A stretch of 64,000 bases of DNA, from positions 1 through 64,000 of the forward strand of contig SWBL01000191.1 in assembly GCA_024195585.1 (NCBI GenBank). Reading direction: 5' to 3'. Positions 21,701 through 33,900 of this stretch are shown here, piece by piece. Both the position numbers and the translations under genes were made by a program. This DNA comes from Aureobasidium sp. EXF-3400. Its lineage: Eukaryota; Ascomycota; Dothideomycetes; Dothideales; Saccotheciaceae. The notes under the pieces were generated by a model. It did not search any database and was not told where the DNA came from. It saw nothing but the letters and a program-made list of their open reading frames with translations. Position 1 is the stretch's first letter. Every line of letters begins with the position of its first letter.

Positions 21701-23837
21701 CAATCTCACGAAGGGTTATCATACGTCTCTCAGCAAGCTTTCGCCTCGTCTTTTCAAAAGCAGGGTTGTACAAGCCCATAACACTGCCATCACCACCAAC
21801 CATTGGAATTATAGACCAAGAAAAGTATGTTTCTTCGAGGTAGTCGTTGCGCATGATGAACAGCCTGTCGTCGTCTTTCATGGTTGCTTCGCCAGTGTGC
21901 ATTGCGTTGGCAAACACGTCCTTGACATCAGGCCATATTTCGCACCATGCATCCGCATAACGTTGTCCCATCAGGGCCGGGTGCTTCTGGCCAGCTAGCA
22001 TGACGTACGCTTCATTGTAAATAGCAACCAATTCTTGACCCCAATACATAGCAGCTGGATGAGGGCTGGCCATGATCAGATTACACATCTGGCGCAAGTC
22101 TGATGACCAGCTTTCGATAGAGCCTAGTGGAGTTTTCTCCCACTCGATACTGCGTGCGAACTTGATATGTGGAGGCATCGAATCGCTTATAGGTAAGCGG
22201 GTCCAGTCGAAAGAGGGGCCTTCCTGGCAGTAACCGCTCGACGAACTATCGAACCAGTCAACATTTCCCGCAGTCTGGGCGCAGAGTACTTGTTCGTTAA
22301 CAAAAGAAGAGTTGGTGTCGAGTAACGTGGTATCATGAACAGCGGGAGACGATATCTTGCGAGATTCGAGTGTTAGAGATGACGAAGAAGCCGGTCGAGC
22401 CTTGTCGTCGACTACTTCGGTAGAAGGAATGATAGACGGGGATATCTCTGCTGGGGCAGGAGCCGAGGTCGGAGCAGGTGCTGCACTTCCAAAATAGTCC
22501 TCGGGCTCTTCCACAGTCGCTGAGAGGGCCGAACCAGAGATGGGTAAAGAAGAAGACGGATGTGAGATAGACATGGCTGATGTTGAGGTCGAATTTGATG
22601 AGTTGCGACTTGCAGACGTAGCTAGAGCGCCATTCGAAGTCATGGCGGCCGATGCGCCGCTGATGATACGCAGTCTTTTGCGCAGCGTCGAACATGACCA
22701 GCTTGTGCCAGCATAGACATGTGTTGGTAGCGGCACACTGAGTGGTTCGCCCATGACTTGTGAGCCAAGTGCCCACGCCTTGAACTGCGCAAAAACGACT
22801 TCATCATGATCTCGGCCAATACCTGTCAAGGAACTGATAAGATCAGGACTTGAGCGCAAAGCCTTGTTTGTAAAGACGGGCCGTAATGACAGTTCTGTAT
22901 TGTTTGTGCCATCTGCCAAATCCACGATCATGGCAGGACGGTCGTCATGGTCGAGGAACTCAAGGATGCCGATCGAGTTGAGCGAGAGTTCACCACGCAG
23001 GTCAGGCGAAGCACTGCGACCGGTGCTCGAGCGGTCAATAGAACGGCGCAAGGGGTTGGAGATGGTGCCGCGTGCCAAGGTTACCGTCTTGACATGGCTG
23101 TCCTCGACGTTGGCCTTGGTCAGCATTGTGGCGCCTGCCTCAAACGAGGTGAAGCGCGGCGGCAGATGCGGACGCGGCCGCGGAGAGTTTGAGAAGAACA
23201 GCGGCGATGGAGGCTGCAGGCGGTTGATGGAAGGGCCGGAGAAGGTAAAGCGCTCGTGACGCGGGAGTAGACGCGGCTTCTTGCGTAGCGGAGGCGCGTC
23301 GAGGGCGTCGCTGGACACGGACTGGTAGACGGGCGGACGAGGAGGCGGTGGCAGTGAGATGGAGGAGAGAGGGTCGATCGGCGGAGGGGTGGTAGTAGTG
23401 TTGGCCGACGAGGTGGGCGGGCGGAGCGGAGGTGGTGGAGGGCGGAAGTGGTGTAGCTGACCAGGGTGAGAGCGCTTCTTGCCCTCTGGCGGCCGGCGGA
23501 GCTGTTTGTCCAGGTCAGAGGCAGTCGAGGCGGCGGTTGGCGGAGTGGGCATTCGTCGGGATACCTCAGGGGTCGTTGTTATGAGAGGCACGGCATGGCC
23601 GTCTGCATTGCGCTCGTGAGGCTTTGGTCTTGGCTCCTGTGGCAATGACGTGGGCGAGAGCGAGGGCGACGGCGACGGGGCTGCGACGGGCTGTATAGAG
23701 GAATGGAGCAACGACGCGGGCGCGGGTGCGGAGGCGACAATGGGGGCTGGAGCGGATGATGGGGTTGTTGGCGATGAGGGTTGTCGGGTGTAGGCGGCGG
23801 CAGGGCGTCCAGAGAATCCCGGACTACCAGAAGTCAT
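18768..23837 (-). CDS. Hybrid histidine kinase with PAS domains and receiver (1,556 aa, seven exons)
   Basis: A fungal two-component sensor likely feeding the Ypd1 phosphorelay. Exons 23837-20385, 20301-20288, 20226-20007, 19955-19598, 19544-19351, 19254-18907 and 18851-18768 join to 4,671 nt (1,556 aa). Residues of about 1-250 are a Pro/Ser-rich tail. The middle has PAS-like (near 590-730), GAF-like (near 740-920) and PAS/PAC (near 950-1060) segments. The H-box is FIDITSHEMRNPLSAIL with phospho-accepting His1081. The ATPase domain shows the N-box (LTTNAIKFT), DTGRGL and SGLGLFIS. The receiver has acidic ED at 1416-1417, phospho-Asp1479 (LMDQEMPIMDG) and Lys1535. No membrane helix is seen, so it is probably cytosolic. 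The second exon is only 14 nt and encodes HQKRI, essential for the dimerisation helix. Ligand and group assignment are unknown. Confidence 0.92.
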
Positions 23838-24252
23838 CAGAGGCCAGCAGACGGTCCATTTACACCTTGCTGCTGCGACTCGATGGAATATGCGTGGGTT
23901 GGAGTCGGCGTCGAGTCAATGGCCCTTTGCAAATAGATGGACATGCTACAGCTCGCCGTCTGTCGCAACTGATTAATCGACGATCCTCGGCTGATGAGAG
24001 CGTCTGCTGCCACATCGCCCCGCTGTTGTTTTACTTGGTCCACAACATCATCTGCTCCTTTGCTCAACCTCTTCAACCACGTCTTTCAACCATTGCCCAG
24101 GAGACCAACATTCAAGCTGTCATACGCTGATTTACGTGCACCTGCGACTCAATCTTCCATGTGCAATTGCCATTTCCACTTTCACTTCGCTCGCAGTTAC
24201 TCGAGTACATACCTCTATCTTACGCCCCCTGTCGACGGACAGCCGTGTCTCC
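23838..24252. promoter_or_regulatory. Histidine-kinase promoter / dehydrogenase 3' end spacer
   Basis: About 415 bp between two minus-strand genes. It contains the kinase promoter and leader and the 3' end of the upstream gene. No clear TATA box or repeat was identified. Confidence 0.4.
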
Positions 24253-25832
24253 CTAATCACTCTGACAATCCCTACCGTTCTCCCCTTCCGATTCCTTCTC
24301 CATCTTGAATCGCAACTTGTTCGCCTCCACCTGTATGCCAAACAGAAACTTGAAAAAGTGAACATAGGCAATGCCTGTATAGGTCACAGGAACGTACTTC
24401 GCGCCCCTTCTGATCCACCACATGGTCCACTTTGCAGCCCAATCCGCCCCCACAATTGCCGGACCCATCTTGGACGAGAACGCCGAAAGGACAACATGCC
24501 TGTAGACCACTGTATCGTTTTTGTAGAGTGACTTTGCAAAGGGCAGAAAGCGACGCTTGGACGCCGAGTATTCTGCTAGCGATTTGTTTCCCCAGCTTGG
24601 GTGCATTTCCGCCTCACTGCCTGTGTACCACACTTCGGGCAGTTCGTTGGGTCGCGATCCTGTACGAGGCTTACGGGTCTGCGCAAACACTTCTACAAGG
24701 CGTCTGCTAGTCTCGTAGTTGGCCTTCATCACATCGCCATGTCTCAGCCCGTGAGCGAGTATGAGTATGTCAGTAGTTGCAAGCGCCTGGATACTATTGA
24801 TTGACACTGTTGCATCATCAAAGTCGATCCCGTATCGAAGCGCTGTGACTTCCGACACTCCATCGGACTCTAGCTGTTTCTTGAGTGCTGCTCCAAAGGC
24901 ACCACCAGTGCCAGTCATGGCGACTCTCTTACCCTTGAGGGTTGAGGAGGTGCCCATGATCCAGTCGAACAGTCTGAAGAGTGAACTCGTAAACTGTTGA
25001 GGATACATGTGACTAGAACAGCAGCCACAGTCAGCCAGGTTTCTTTACGGAACCGATCATGATGCTTTCTGTATCTTTATTATACGTACTGTAGGGAATG
25101 ATACTCAGGTCCAACAAGGAGCCAGCCATTGTCCTTAGGAACCGTGCTGAAAAATACATGGTTAGAGTCTTTGCCCTCGAGGACGACCACAACGGCGACC
25201 CTGATGACTTCGATGGCCAACGTAATCTGAAGGATCATGGTCGCAAATCCTCGGTCATTTTCTGGTACTATCAGTGACAAACACTTCTCAGAGAGCCACG
25301 AGCCCATAAGTTGAGAAGAGAGCTCGAGCGGAAGGTTTGTCAAAGCGTTGGCAAGCTTGTATCTATCGTTGTATCTGAGGTGCCGGTCGAAGTACCAATG
25401 GTGAACAGAATGTACTTTCGATATCTGGCGCAGACAGCGGGACCGTGAGCTTGCGCATCGGTGAAGGAGAAAGTGGACGATGTCGAAGAAGAAGGTCCCC
25501 GAGAAGTAGTAGAAAGCAAAGTATGCAACCGCGGAAGAGCAATAGTAAACTGCTTGTTGACTTCTAGCGTGTCAGTACCCCTGCTCGAGGCTGGCATGGG
25601 TCATGTACTTATACTTACAGCATAATGCTACTGCCACTGACAAAATGCATGATAATCGCTTCAGATAGAGCTTCGAGGTGATGGCGGCCATTTCGACCTT
25701 ATAAGAGTAGGACAGGAGAACACTACATAACCGCCCAAGACTGACCTTCCAGTCAGTCCGCAGCAACTGGCTCAGAATGTAACGTAAACGCAGAGGCGCA
25801 GTGATCCCCATGGACCGAGCATTGGATGACAT
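24253..25832 (-). CDS. Bifunctional sterol-desaturase-like / short-chain-dehydrogenase-like protein (478 aa)
   Basis: A fusion of a di-iron fatty-acid-hydroxylase/sterol-desaturase domain with a Rossmann dehydrogenase-like domain. Exons 25832-25619, 25552-25090 and 25012-24253 join to 1,437 nt (478 aa). The His boxes are H98xxxH102 (HFLLH), H119xxHH (HSVHH, with H129 after) and H223xxHH (HSLHH). The intron at 25013-25089 interrupts the third box and correct splicing restores it. Hydrophobic helices precede the first box. After LFDWIMGT comes T259GTGGAFG266, a nucleotide-binding motif, and a later YSASKRR that looks like a YxxxK motif. The C-terminal part (GPAIVGADWAAK, RRGAKYVPVTYTG) resembles bacterial proteins annotated as bifunctional sterol desaturase/short-chain dehydrogenase. 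Substrate unknown; lipid or sterol is inference. The first exon boundary and start are less certain. Confidence 0.75.
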
Positions 25833-26737
25833 TGAGAACTGTATTGCTCCTGTCGAATGGAGCTATACGAGAAGTCGTCAAGGGGCCACTCATTGACTAG
25901 GCAGACACATATTTTATCTAAAAATGGGTGATTGGCGAAGAGACAAGCCTTTTGGTAAGGGCTGAAACCGTATAAGCCCGTATTCATCGGTAGGCATTGG
26001 TGAACGGTGCAAGTTGACGATTTCTACCCATGATTCATAACCGCCATAGCAAGATTCCCTCCTTTTTTAATTACCAGGTTTGATCTTGTCCAAGGCCGTG
26101 TTCAGTTGTCAGCATAAGTCTTCAACCAGAAATCTGCCTCGGTCGAGTTACGTCGCCTTCCGCATCTCGCTGAAACAGTTGGCATGACTGACTGTCATAC
26201 AAACTCTGAGCTTGGAGTTGGTGTAGCGCTTGTGACAACCTATGTAGAGAACAAAGTGATCGTAGAACGCGGTTGTCAGTTACGGAATCGCTGGACTTGA
26301 TGTCGGCACTAAAGTCTCTCGAAGCCCTACTCGCGACATCCTTCCAGATCCAAGAGGACAAAGACGAAGCCCTAAACTGGTGCCTTGTGAGGCCGGTAAT
26401 AGCCGTGGTTTACCCTCACCGAACGATTTGCTCACAAGCCCTAAAGGGTTTCCTTGGCGTTGCGAACTGTGTTGGGTACCATCTCAAGCCAGTGGTCCAC
26501 CGTTCGCTATAATCCAGGCGTTCTTATAGGAAAGCTGTTTTTGATTGTAGCCGACCGACCACAAAGACTCCAAGGCTTCATGCAGCAGCAGAATTGTATG
26601 CAGTCGTTTGAAAGCGGAGACACTCGTTCAAGCGTAGTGCCGGACATGGTATCTCTTTGCGTTACTTAGCAATGCCACCCGAAAGAGTGTATACCATGGA
26701 CAGAGCTCACCTGCAAGAAGAGCCGTCGCAAAACGAC
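25833..26737. other. Intergenic region, no supported gene
   Basis: About 900 bp upstream of the desaturase/dehydrogenase gene and downstream of GPI3. Open frames on both strands are short and unrelated to known families. It presumably carries the promoter of the gene to its left. Confidence 0.4.
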
Positions 26738-28300
26738 TCATGTTGAATTCTGCTTGGTGGTTTCCAAGCTAACATCTCGTGCGGTCCGGCTCCTCTTTAA
26801 AGGATTCTTCGCAGCATTGGCTTCATCGATGGTATCCACTGCCTCTTTCTTCTTCGGCCAATCCCTACAAACATCGATATTGCTGCGAGGAAAGCATAGT
26901 TCGAGGAAGACAAACAGCAGGTAGTCGACGACAACGCAAAGCACGAACAGTTTCCCAGCCCAAATACCACAACCGTAATATCTTTTCAACCGATCGATCA
27001 AGGCAAATGATTGTGAAGCTGGGGAAACATGTTTTCCATAGTGGCGCCATTTAGCATCTTGCTGGTCGGCGTAGAAGTCATTGTAGGACTGCTCTTCATT
27101 TCCAGTGATCAGGTCGTAAACACGTTCAGTACGGCGCGCAATGTCAGACCAGCTGTACATCATGCGGACTTGCTCATGGAAACGGTCCCTGCGGACAACA
27201 GTACGTTTTTGATCTTGTCCCATCAACAAGCCAACAGCTTCGCTGGTTGCACGGACAAGGTCGTCTTCTTCAGGTTTTGCAAATACGGTCATGTGGCCAG
27301 GGAGAACCTCGGGGATGCCGCCAACTCTGGTGCACACGATGAGCAGATTGCAGCTGGCAGCCTCTACCAAGACGGTTCCAAAGGCCTCTGTCAAGCTGGG
27401 ATGCAAGTATATGTGACCTCGAACCATGACGTCGCGCACTTCTTCGTGACGTACAGGGCCTAGAAGAGTGACGCGGTCGTGCAGGATATGGCGGTCGAGC
27501 ATCTGTTCGAGATCGATGGCTTTTGGACCGGAACCAGCGATTATGAAACGCACGTTGGGATGCGAAGCGAGAATGCGTGGGATGGAAGCAATGAGGAGAT
27601 CGGTGCCTTTGTTGTAGAATAAACGAGAGATGACAACGATGGTGATGGTGTCATTGGGACCGAGTGGCTGGGAGGATTGGGGCGGAGGTGGTGGCAGAGC
27701 AGAGCGCATCGAAGGCTGGGTGGCATCTTGGGGATGTAGAGGACGAAAGTTGGAAGCGACGACAGCGTTGGGAATGACCGAGACCATGAGAGGATCGAGA
27801 GAGGCGCGGAGAACCGTGTTTTCTTTGCATGTATGGCTGACGCAGATGACGTGGTCAACATCGCTGAGGGTGAACTTGAGCAGCTTGTTGGTCAGGATGC
27901 TGGCAGCGTCGGCGAAGCCGAAGAGACTGTGGTCAGTGAAGACGGTACGAAGGCCCATGGTGCGGGCATGCAGGATGGCCTCATGGCACAAGCTGCTCAG
28001 ACTAGCATGGCCGTGAACGATCTGGATCTTCTCACGGATGACGATATTGCGGAAGATGGGGAAGAAGGAGAAGACGGTAGGAAAGGTGGTTTCGCGATAG
28101 ACGACAAAGAAGGGCACGTGGTAGACCTTGAGGCCGTTGGTCAAGTAGCGGACGCCAGTGCGACCCTCGTACTGATGGGTGATGATGATGACCTTGTGGC
28201 CACGGTCAATGAGCTTTTGCGACAGCTGGTAGATGTGACTCTCGACACCTCCGGGCTGGGGAAAGAAGAAATCGCTGACCATGGCGATGTTGTAAGGCAT
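26738..28300 (-). CDS. GPI3: GPI3/PIG-A, N-acetylglucosaminyl transferase catalytic subunit (520 aa)
   Basis: This is the catalytic subunit of the ER complex that transfers GlcNAc from UDP-GlcNAc to phosphatidylinositol, the first step of GPI-anchor synthesis. The N-terminus (MVSDFFFPQPGGVESHIYQLSQ) is the diagnostic glycosyltransferase-4 start. The HGH motif, the TDHSLFGFAD block and VSHTCKENTVLRA are strongly conserved. The second Rossmann half has RLFYNKGTDLL and the acidic catalytic motif around PSLTEAFGTVLVEAAS. A single membrane helix near residues 440-465 anchors the protein, followed by a basic cytosolic tail, as expected. Length is normal and the gene is intronless. It shares a 292-bp divergent promoter with DBP6. 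Confidence 0.96.
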   Translation of the reverse strand: MPYNIAMVSDFFFPQPGGVESHIYQLSQKLIDRGHKVIIITHQYEGRTGVRYLTNGLKVYHVPFFVVYRETTFPTVFSFFPIFRNIVIREKIQIVHGHASLSSLCHEAILHARTMGLRTVFTDHSLFGFADAASILTNKLLKFTLSDVDHVICVSHTCKENTVLRASLDPLMVSVIPNAVVASNFRPLHPQDATQPSMRSALPPPPPQSSQPLGPNDTITIVVISRLFYNKGTDLLIASIPRILASHPNVRFIIAGSGPKAIDLEQMLDRHILHDRVTLLGPVRHEEVRDVMVRGHIYLHPSLTEAFGTVLVEAASCNLLIVCTRVGGIPEVLPGHMTVFAKPEEDDLVRATSEAVGLLMGQDQKRTVVRRDRFHEQVRMMYSWSDIARRTERVYDLITGNEEQSYNDFYADQQDAKWRHYGKHVSPASQSFALIDRLKRYYGCGIWAGKLFVLCVVVDYLLFVFLELCFPRSNIDVCRDWPKKKEAVDTIDEANAAKNPLKRSRTARDVSLETTKQNST

Positions 28301-28592
28301 GATGGCGGTTGCATTGTTGTCGGGTTGGTACGCTGTCTGTCACGTCGGAGCGAGCAGCTAGCAACACTCGAGGAGCAGCAACCGAGAAGCAAGAGCACAG
28401 TCAAGGCAGTGACGACCGACAGCCCGAGCCACTGGAGATTGTGGAGCAACAGGAAGTGCAAGGGCAGAGTCCAGACACATCGGCATGCCGACCTCTCGGG
28501 CTTGGCTGCATGACATAGCCGGGCGGTGAGGGTAGTCCTCAGCCCTTCTCGTCTGTCGTCGCATAGACTAAAGTCTCGCAAGAACACTCCAC
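28301..28592. promoter_or_regulatory. Divergent promoter between GPI3 and DBP6
   Basis: This 292-bp spacer separates two housekeeping genes that start in opposite directions. Both promoters and leaders must fit here. No TATA box was recognised, which suits constitutive genes. Confidence 0.55.
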
Positions 28593-30949
28593 ATGGCCCC
28601 ATACGCTCGCTACGTGCCATCCAAGCCTGATGCGCCGGTCGCAGCTGCCACCACACCTCTCGAACATGTCCCGCTTCCTTCCAAATCAAAACAAGTCAAG
28701 GTGCCAAAGGGTCCATCAAGATCCGACGATAGCGGCAGAAAAAAGAGAAAGCGTGCAGAACTAGACAACCCGCCTGCTGTCGCCAACGACGACGACGACA
28801 AACACAGCGACACTCCCGCCATACCCAGCAAACACAGCGCCGTCTATTCAAAGTTCCAAAAGGCTGCCCAGCGCTCCGAGGCTGCCAAGGCCACCGCGCC
28901 CGACGAGGATGTCGATTCGGCCAACCAGCCCGAGCTGCACGGTATGCGCCAACCATTTCTCGCCCTCGTCTGAACCCACAAGCCTGACCGCCTTGCCTAG
29001 ATTTGATTCCACTGCCGCAACCTGAGCGCGCCCCGACCCCCGACTTTGTGCCTTCCTTCTCCTCGCTACCGCAATGGCTCGCCCATCCAACCGTCGTCTC
29101 ACAGTCCACCACTCGTCCTTTTAGCGACCTCTCTTTGTCCAAGAAGACTCTGACTCATCTCGAAGCAAGAGGCTACACGACTGCCTTCGCCGTCCAAGCT
29201 GCTCTGCTTCCTCTTCTTCTTCCACACCCCTACTTGACCCACCTGCCGCCGAACGATGTTTGTGTCAGTGCCCCGACTGGTAGCGGCAAGACTCTGGCAT
29301 ATGTTCTGCCCATCATTGAGAATCTACGCCCGAGGCTTGACACGAAACTCCGCGCCGTCATCGTAGTACCGACCAGAGAGCTTGTCGCCCAGGCATACAA
29401 TGTAGCCTCGACCTGCGCCCAAGGCTCTGCCATACAGATCGCCCTGGCTGTTGGCAACCAGTCTGTTGCTGCCGAACAAGATTCGTTGGTCAAGCGAGGT
29501 CGAGCATATGATCCCGAACGTCACCGTTCGCTCATGGACAAGGCCAGGAAACGTCAGTGCTTTGAGCTGGACTCAGACCTGACCGATATCGAGGCCGCCA
29601 TGCTCGACGACATCGTTCGCTTGCCTACAGGTTATGTCCCAACTTACAGCTCGGCCGCCGACTTGCTCATCTGCACTCCCGGTCGTCTGGTCGAACACTT
29701 GACTGCTACTGCTGGCTTCACCTTGGATCATGTCGAGTGGTTAGTCGTCGACGAAGCCGATCGTTTGTTGGATCAGAGTTTCCAGGAATGGGTAGCAAAG
29801 GTGACGGCCGCCCTGGATGTTCAAAAACCTCGTTCCACACCCAACCCTGAGACCGCTGCTCTACGCCATCTCATGCCCCATCGCGAGAGATATGTGAGAA
29901 AGGTCATTCTGAGTGCTACAATGACCCGAGATATATCCAAACTGAGTGCGCTCAAACTGCGACGACCTACTATGGTCGTGGTCAAGACAGAAGCCGAGGC
30001 CACTCTCGATCCCGAAACAACCACAGCAGACGGTGCCGAAGGCTTTGAGCTACCTACCACCCTCTCAGAATTTGCTATTCCGGTCGGTGATGGCTCTGAT
30101 AAGCCTCTCTTCTTGCTCGAACTCCTCAGATCCAGAATCTTCCCGAGCTCGGCATTCAAACCAAGAAAACCAGAGAATGACGGCTCCTCGACATCTTCAT
30201 CCGATAGTGATTCATCCTCTTCTGATGACAGTTCTTCCTCTGATGACGACTCATCTTCTGATGAAGACAGTGATTCATCGAGTGACTCTTCTGACGATAG
30301 TTCTGATGACAGCAGCATTAGTGAGAGTGACAGCGACAGCGACAGTGATGCATCCTCAACTGCACCCCCAAAACCGACCGATCTGGCCTCGAAATCAGCT
30401 GGAAGTAATATGGTCCTGATTTTCACACCTAGCACCGAGGCAGCAGCACGTCTACACCATCTTATCACGCACATCGAACCGTCTTACAAAGCCACCACAC
30501 TCCTGCTTACTAAAGCATCTACGAACCTCAACTTTAACACCTCCTCCCCTCCTCGTATCATCATCTCGACTGATCGTGCATCTCGCGGTCTTGACTTGCC
30601 GTTGCTGACACATGTCATAAACTACACCATTCCGCGTAGTTCGGCGTCCTATGTGCACCGCGTGGGTCGCACAGCGAGAGCCGGGCGAAGTGGTGAAGCC
30701 TGGTCACTCTTCGCCGAGAACGAGGGTCGTTGGTTCTGGAATGAAATTGCAAGAGCCAAGGGTATTGGTAGGAACGCAAAGGTCGAGAGAATTAACCTGA
30801 AACTTGCCGCGGATCAGAAAGAAGGTGGAGAGATGCGCAGCAAATATGTCGATGCGCTTGAAGGCATGAAGGATATTGTGACCAGCAAGAACACGAAGCC
30901 CAGAAAGGGCAAAGGCAGGAGATACGACGATGTGGAGATGGCTGATTAG
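28593..30949 (+). CDS. DBP6: DEAD-box RNA helicase Dbp6/DDX51, 60S ribosome biogenesis (765 aa)
   Basis: A nucleolar ATP-dependent RNA helicase for early 60S assembly. Exons 28593-28941 and 29001-30949 join to 2,298 nt (765 aa), with a 59-nt intron. The N-terminus is Lys-rich and disordered. The Q-motif-like region precedes motif I (APTGSGKT). Later come PTRELVAQAY (Ia), TPGR (Ib), VDEADRLLDQ (II, DEAD), SATMT (III) and the C-terminal HRVGRTARAGR (VI). The order and the split of the first RecA domain by a long insert are typical of Dbp6. A run of Ser and Asp codons (about 30,180-30,360) inserts between the two RecA domains; such acidic inserts occur in this family but this one is near-pure SD repeat. 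The C-terminus is basic. Confidence 0.93.
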
Positions 30950-33900
30950 CCTCTTTGTGCATTATACACCATTCTTATACTATGTTGGCGTATTTACTGC
31001 CATTCATACTGGGATCCCACGGATAGCCAACTCTGAACGAATGCCGTCATCTTCGATGTTCTTTACCTCACGTCGCTATAGGAACTCTTGCTGCATGAAA
31101 AGGTCATCTGTCGCCATTCTCGCGTGCTAAGTACTGATCCAAGTCTCTAATCTTTCCGGCGAATCCTTCCTATACACCCACGTGTTGCTTGGAAGCCGCG
31201 GGAGCCTCGATTCAAGGAAGCCGAGCGAGAAGTCAAAACTGTGGCCAAGAAAAGCCCATCGCGACGATTGCGATGGCGTCGATGGGGGACCAGAAAAGGC
31301 GTGGCTTTCATGAGGAGGCCGCTTATTGACGGCAATTGACAAAGCACTGCGTGCTGGCAACCAACCACTCTCGGAGACTTGTGCCATCCATCCTGGTCGG
31401 AATCTTATCGAAAAGGATGCGGCGATGACTCGGTGCAGAGTCATCGATGCCGCGCCAAGCAGTGTACATTGATGAATTAGAGGGTTAGCATGGTGGAGAG
31501 TAAACTCAACTCGCAAAGATGAAGCAATGCGATTGATAGTGGAAACAAGAAAAAAGAAGTGGCGATTGATGACGAAGAGTGAGGAAGATTGCTTGTACGA
31601 CAGCCTTTGAGCAGCCTATCGGACACACAGTCCTGGCTCGTTTTGCCTATTCCAATGTTTAAGTTATCCTAGAGTTGATGTTGGACGTGTGTTTAAAGTT
31701 GATACAAGCGTGTCACCATAAGATGGAGATAAGCAACCCCCACTGCGATGTTGGTGTCGTGAATCTCGAGAAGGGGTCGTCCAGCCGCTGTTGACTCGTG
31801 TGGCGGAGACCAGAAAGCATATGTGCAATATTTCCTATTTCGACAGTTCAACCCGCGAAGATAGACGTCAAACGGACGCGATGCGCCCAAGCATCGAGCG
31901 TATAACAACATTGTATGACCCTAGCGGCGAAATCAAGGTTGTCGAATGAAGTCAGTTGCATCTCTAGCTTCATCCTTCTACAGGTACCAAAAGCTTGCGA
32001 TATCACTTCTTAGGAGGCGAGTCAGTGATGAGATATCGACCAAACCTTATTGTGTATGTCAGAGCCGCGAGCCCTCCTCCCCGAACGTAATCCTGTATGA
32101 TAGGTCGAGAGACTCGGTCGCCATCGCTAAACATTGACGCAAGTTACACAACAGTCGCAACTTCAGGAGTCTGGGGATCGACCTTATCTTTCCTGCATCC
32201 AACTCCTCTTGTTTCTCAACCCTTTGGCCCGGGGGTCGAAACAATGGTTCTGAGTACGAAGACGGGGGATTTTATCTGGGGAAAGCTCCTCGAATGCCCA
32301 TCCCACTCACTGCCAACATCCAAGACACGCTGGTGTCGACCAGTATCCAATTCAAACGTCAATGTACTTTCGTGGGGCAAAGTATCACGCTGAGCCGTCC
32401 AGATTTATCGTATGTACCAGCCACATACGAGGGCAGTAAAGTACTTGTGCAGAGCAAATAGTCTTAGGAGAGCGACACGTCGAGACATGATTGAAGCATT
32501 TACTGTCCCTCGTTGCCTGGCTTCTTGCTTCAATTACCCGAGTACAGTTGCATATTCTAAGCATGTCTCTTCTCGAGCCCACAACGGAGACGTCTGCCGT
32601 TTGGTGAGATCACTGGCTTATCACGTGCATATGCAGCAATATAATCGTGTATCGCAACGCACGTATGCAGCACCGCACATCCTGTAGCTGTCCTGTAGAT
32701 CATAATTCACTGAACGCGTGTAGATACGCAATGCCGCCCGGTTCATATGCGGACGTTCGTAGAGTACTTTCTTACAGTCTTCGTACACAGGAACAGTGTT
32801 GTTGCAGTTGAGCACCTGCTCTCGAGCAGATGGCGCTTCCTGGAAGCGGAACCATGGATGCGGAAGTCATTTGTTGGCAATCCTATAGCAGAGCACATAC
32901 GGGAATAATACCGGTCCATAACGCATGTCCCAACTTCCGAGCGTTCGGAAGAACAAACATGGCGAAGTGGAATCCGAACAAAGCCCGATGGCACTGAAAC
33001 TTAATACTGCTTTGGGAAGTTACAGAAAAGCATGTGTGCATAGGCTTGGCACCGCTCCCATTGATGAACATCTTGTTCCCTCGAGACGGGCTAAGCGGCT
33101 AAGAATCAGGTCGCTCACTGCGAGGCTGTCGGACAGACTTCATGCATGTCGAGCATGTGCTGGAGAGGGCATGTAGCTACAGACTACAGACATGTACACC
33201 AGCTGTGCAGAAGGCCAACTTCCGATGCTAACATTCCGTCTGAACAACTGTTCAGACTTGATGAGAAAGCCGTTCGTATTTACTGGTTGAGATCTACACT
33301 TTGAGTTCAATCGCCAGCTGTCAGGGTCCGGGTCAGGTGGAAGAGTGGACTTGAGACACGCGGCAATGCAGAATCCACGTTGCAGACAGACCCTGATATT
33401 GAGATATGTGGGCTGTTATACTCGAGTACCAAGAACCCCGAACCACACGACTCTGAAGTCAACAACTCATGGGGTTACTGTGAGAACAGAAGCTGAGCGT
33501 CTCAACGACTTGTCACGATGGACACGAGACAATTCGGCTGGAGCGCACGTCCATACCGACAGGGATCCAATTTCCTTGGGACCCATAGACGGGTCAGGGT
33601 CTGTTTTCTAATGGCCCAATTCTTCCGGACTTCCACATCTGCTTGACACATGGAAACAGAGAACAGATGCTCCCTGAGTCTGCGCTTTTGTTGATCCTTG
33701 AGCCGCAGGGCACAAGACGTAGCAAGCAAATGCAAGATCACTGTAGGTTTCGTTTGAAGTCTTTACCGACACTGTGGTGTTTCTCGAGCACATGGCGACC
33801 CGAGATTCATACACAGATGATGTTGTGGAGAGTTCCACAGTGTCGGTGAGAGGCCAAGTCAAGGCCAATCAGGTGGCTGGACTTAGAGTGCCAAGGCAAG

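Noticed and set aside
27833..28513. A 226-codon open frame antisense to GPI3
   Set aside because: Low-complexity Asp/Glu/Val-rich reverse reading of GPI3; no family look.
29821..30474. A 217-codon open frame antisense to DBP6 rich in Ser/Leu/Glu
   Set aside because: Direct mirror of the Ser/Asp repeat on the sense strand.
31127..31516. A 129-codon minus-strand open frame downstream of DBP6
   Set aside because: No recognisable domain; could be chance.
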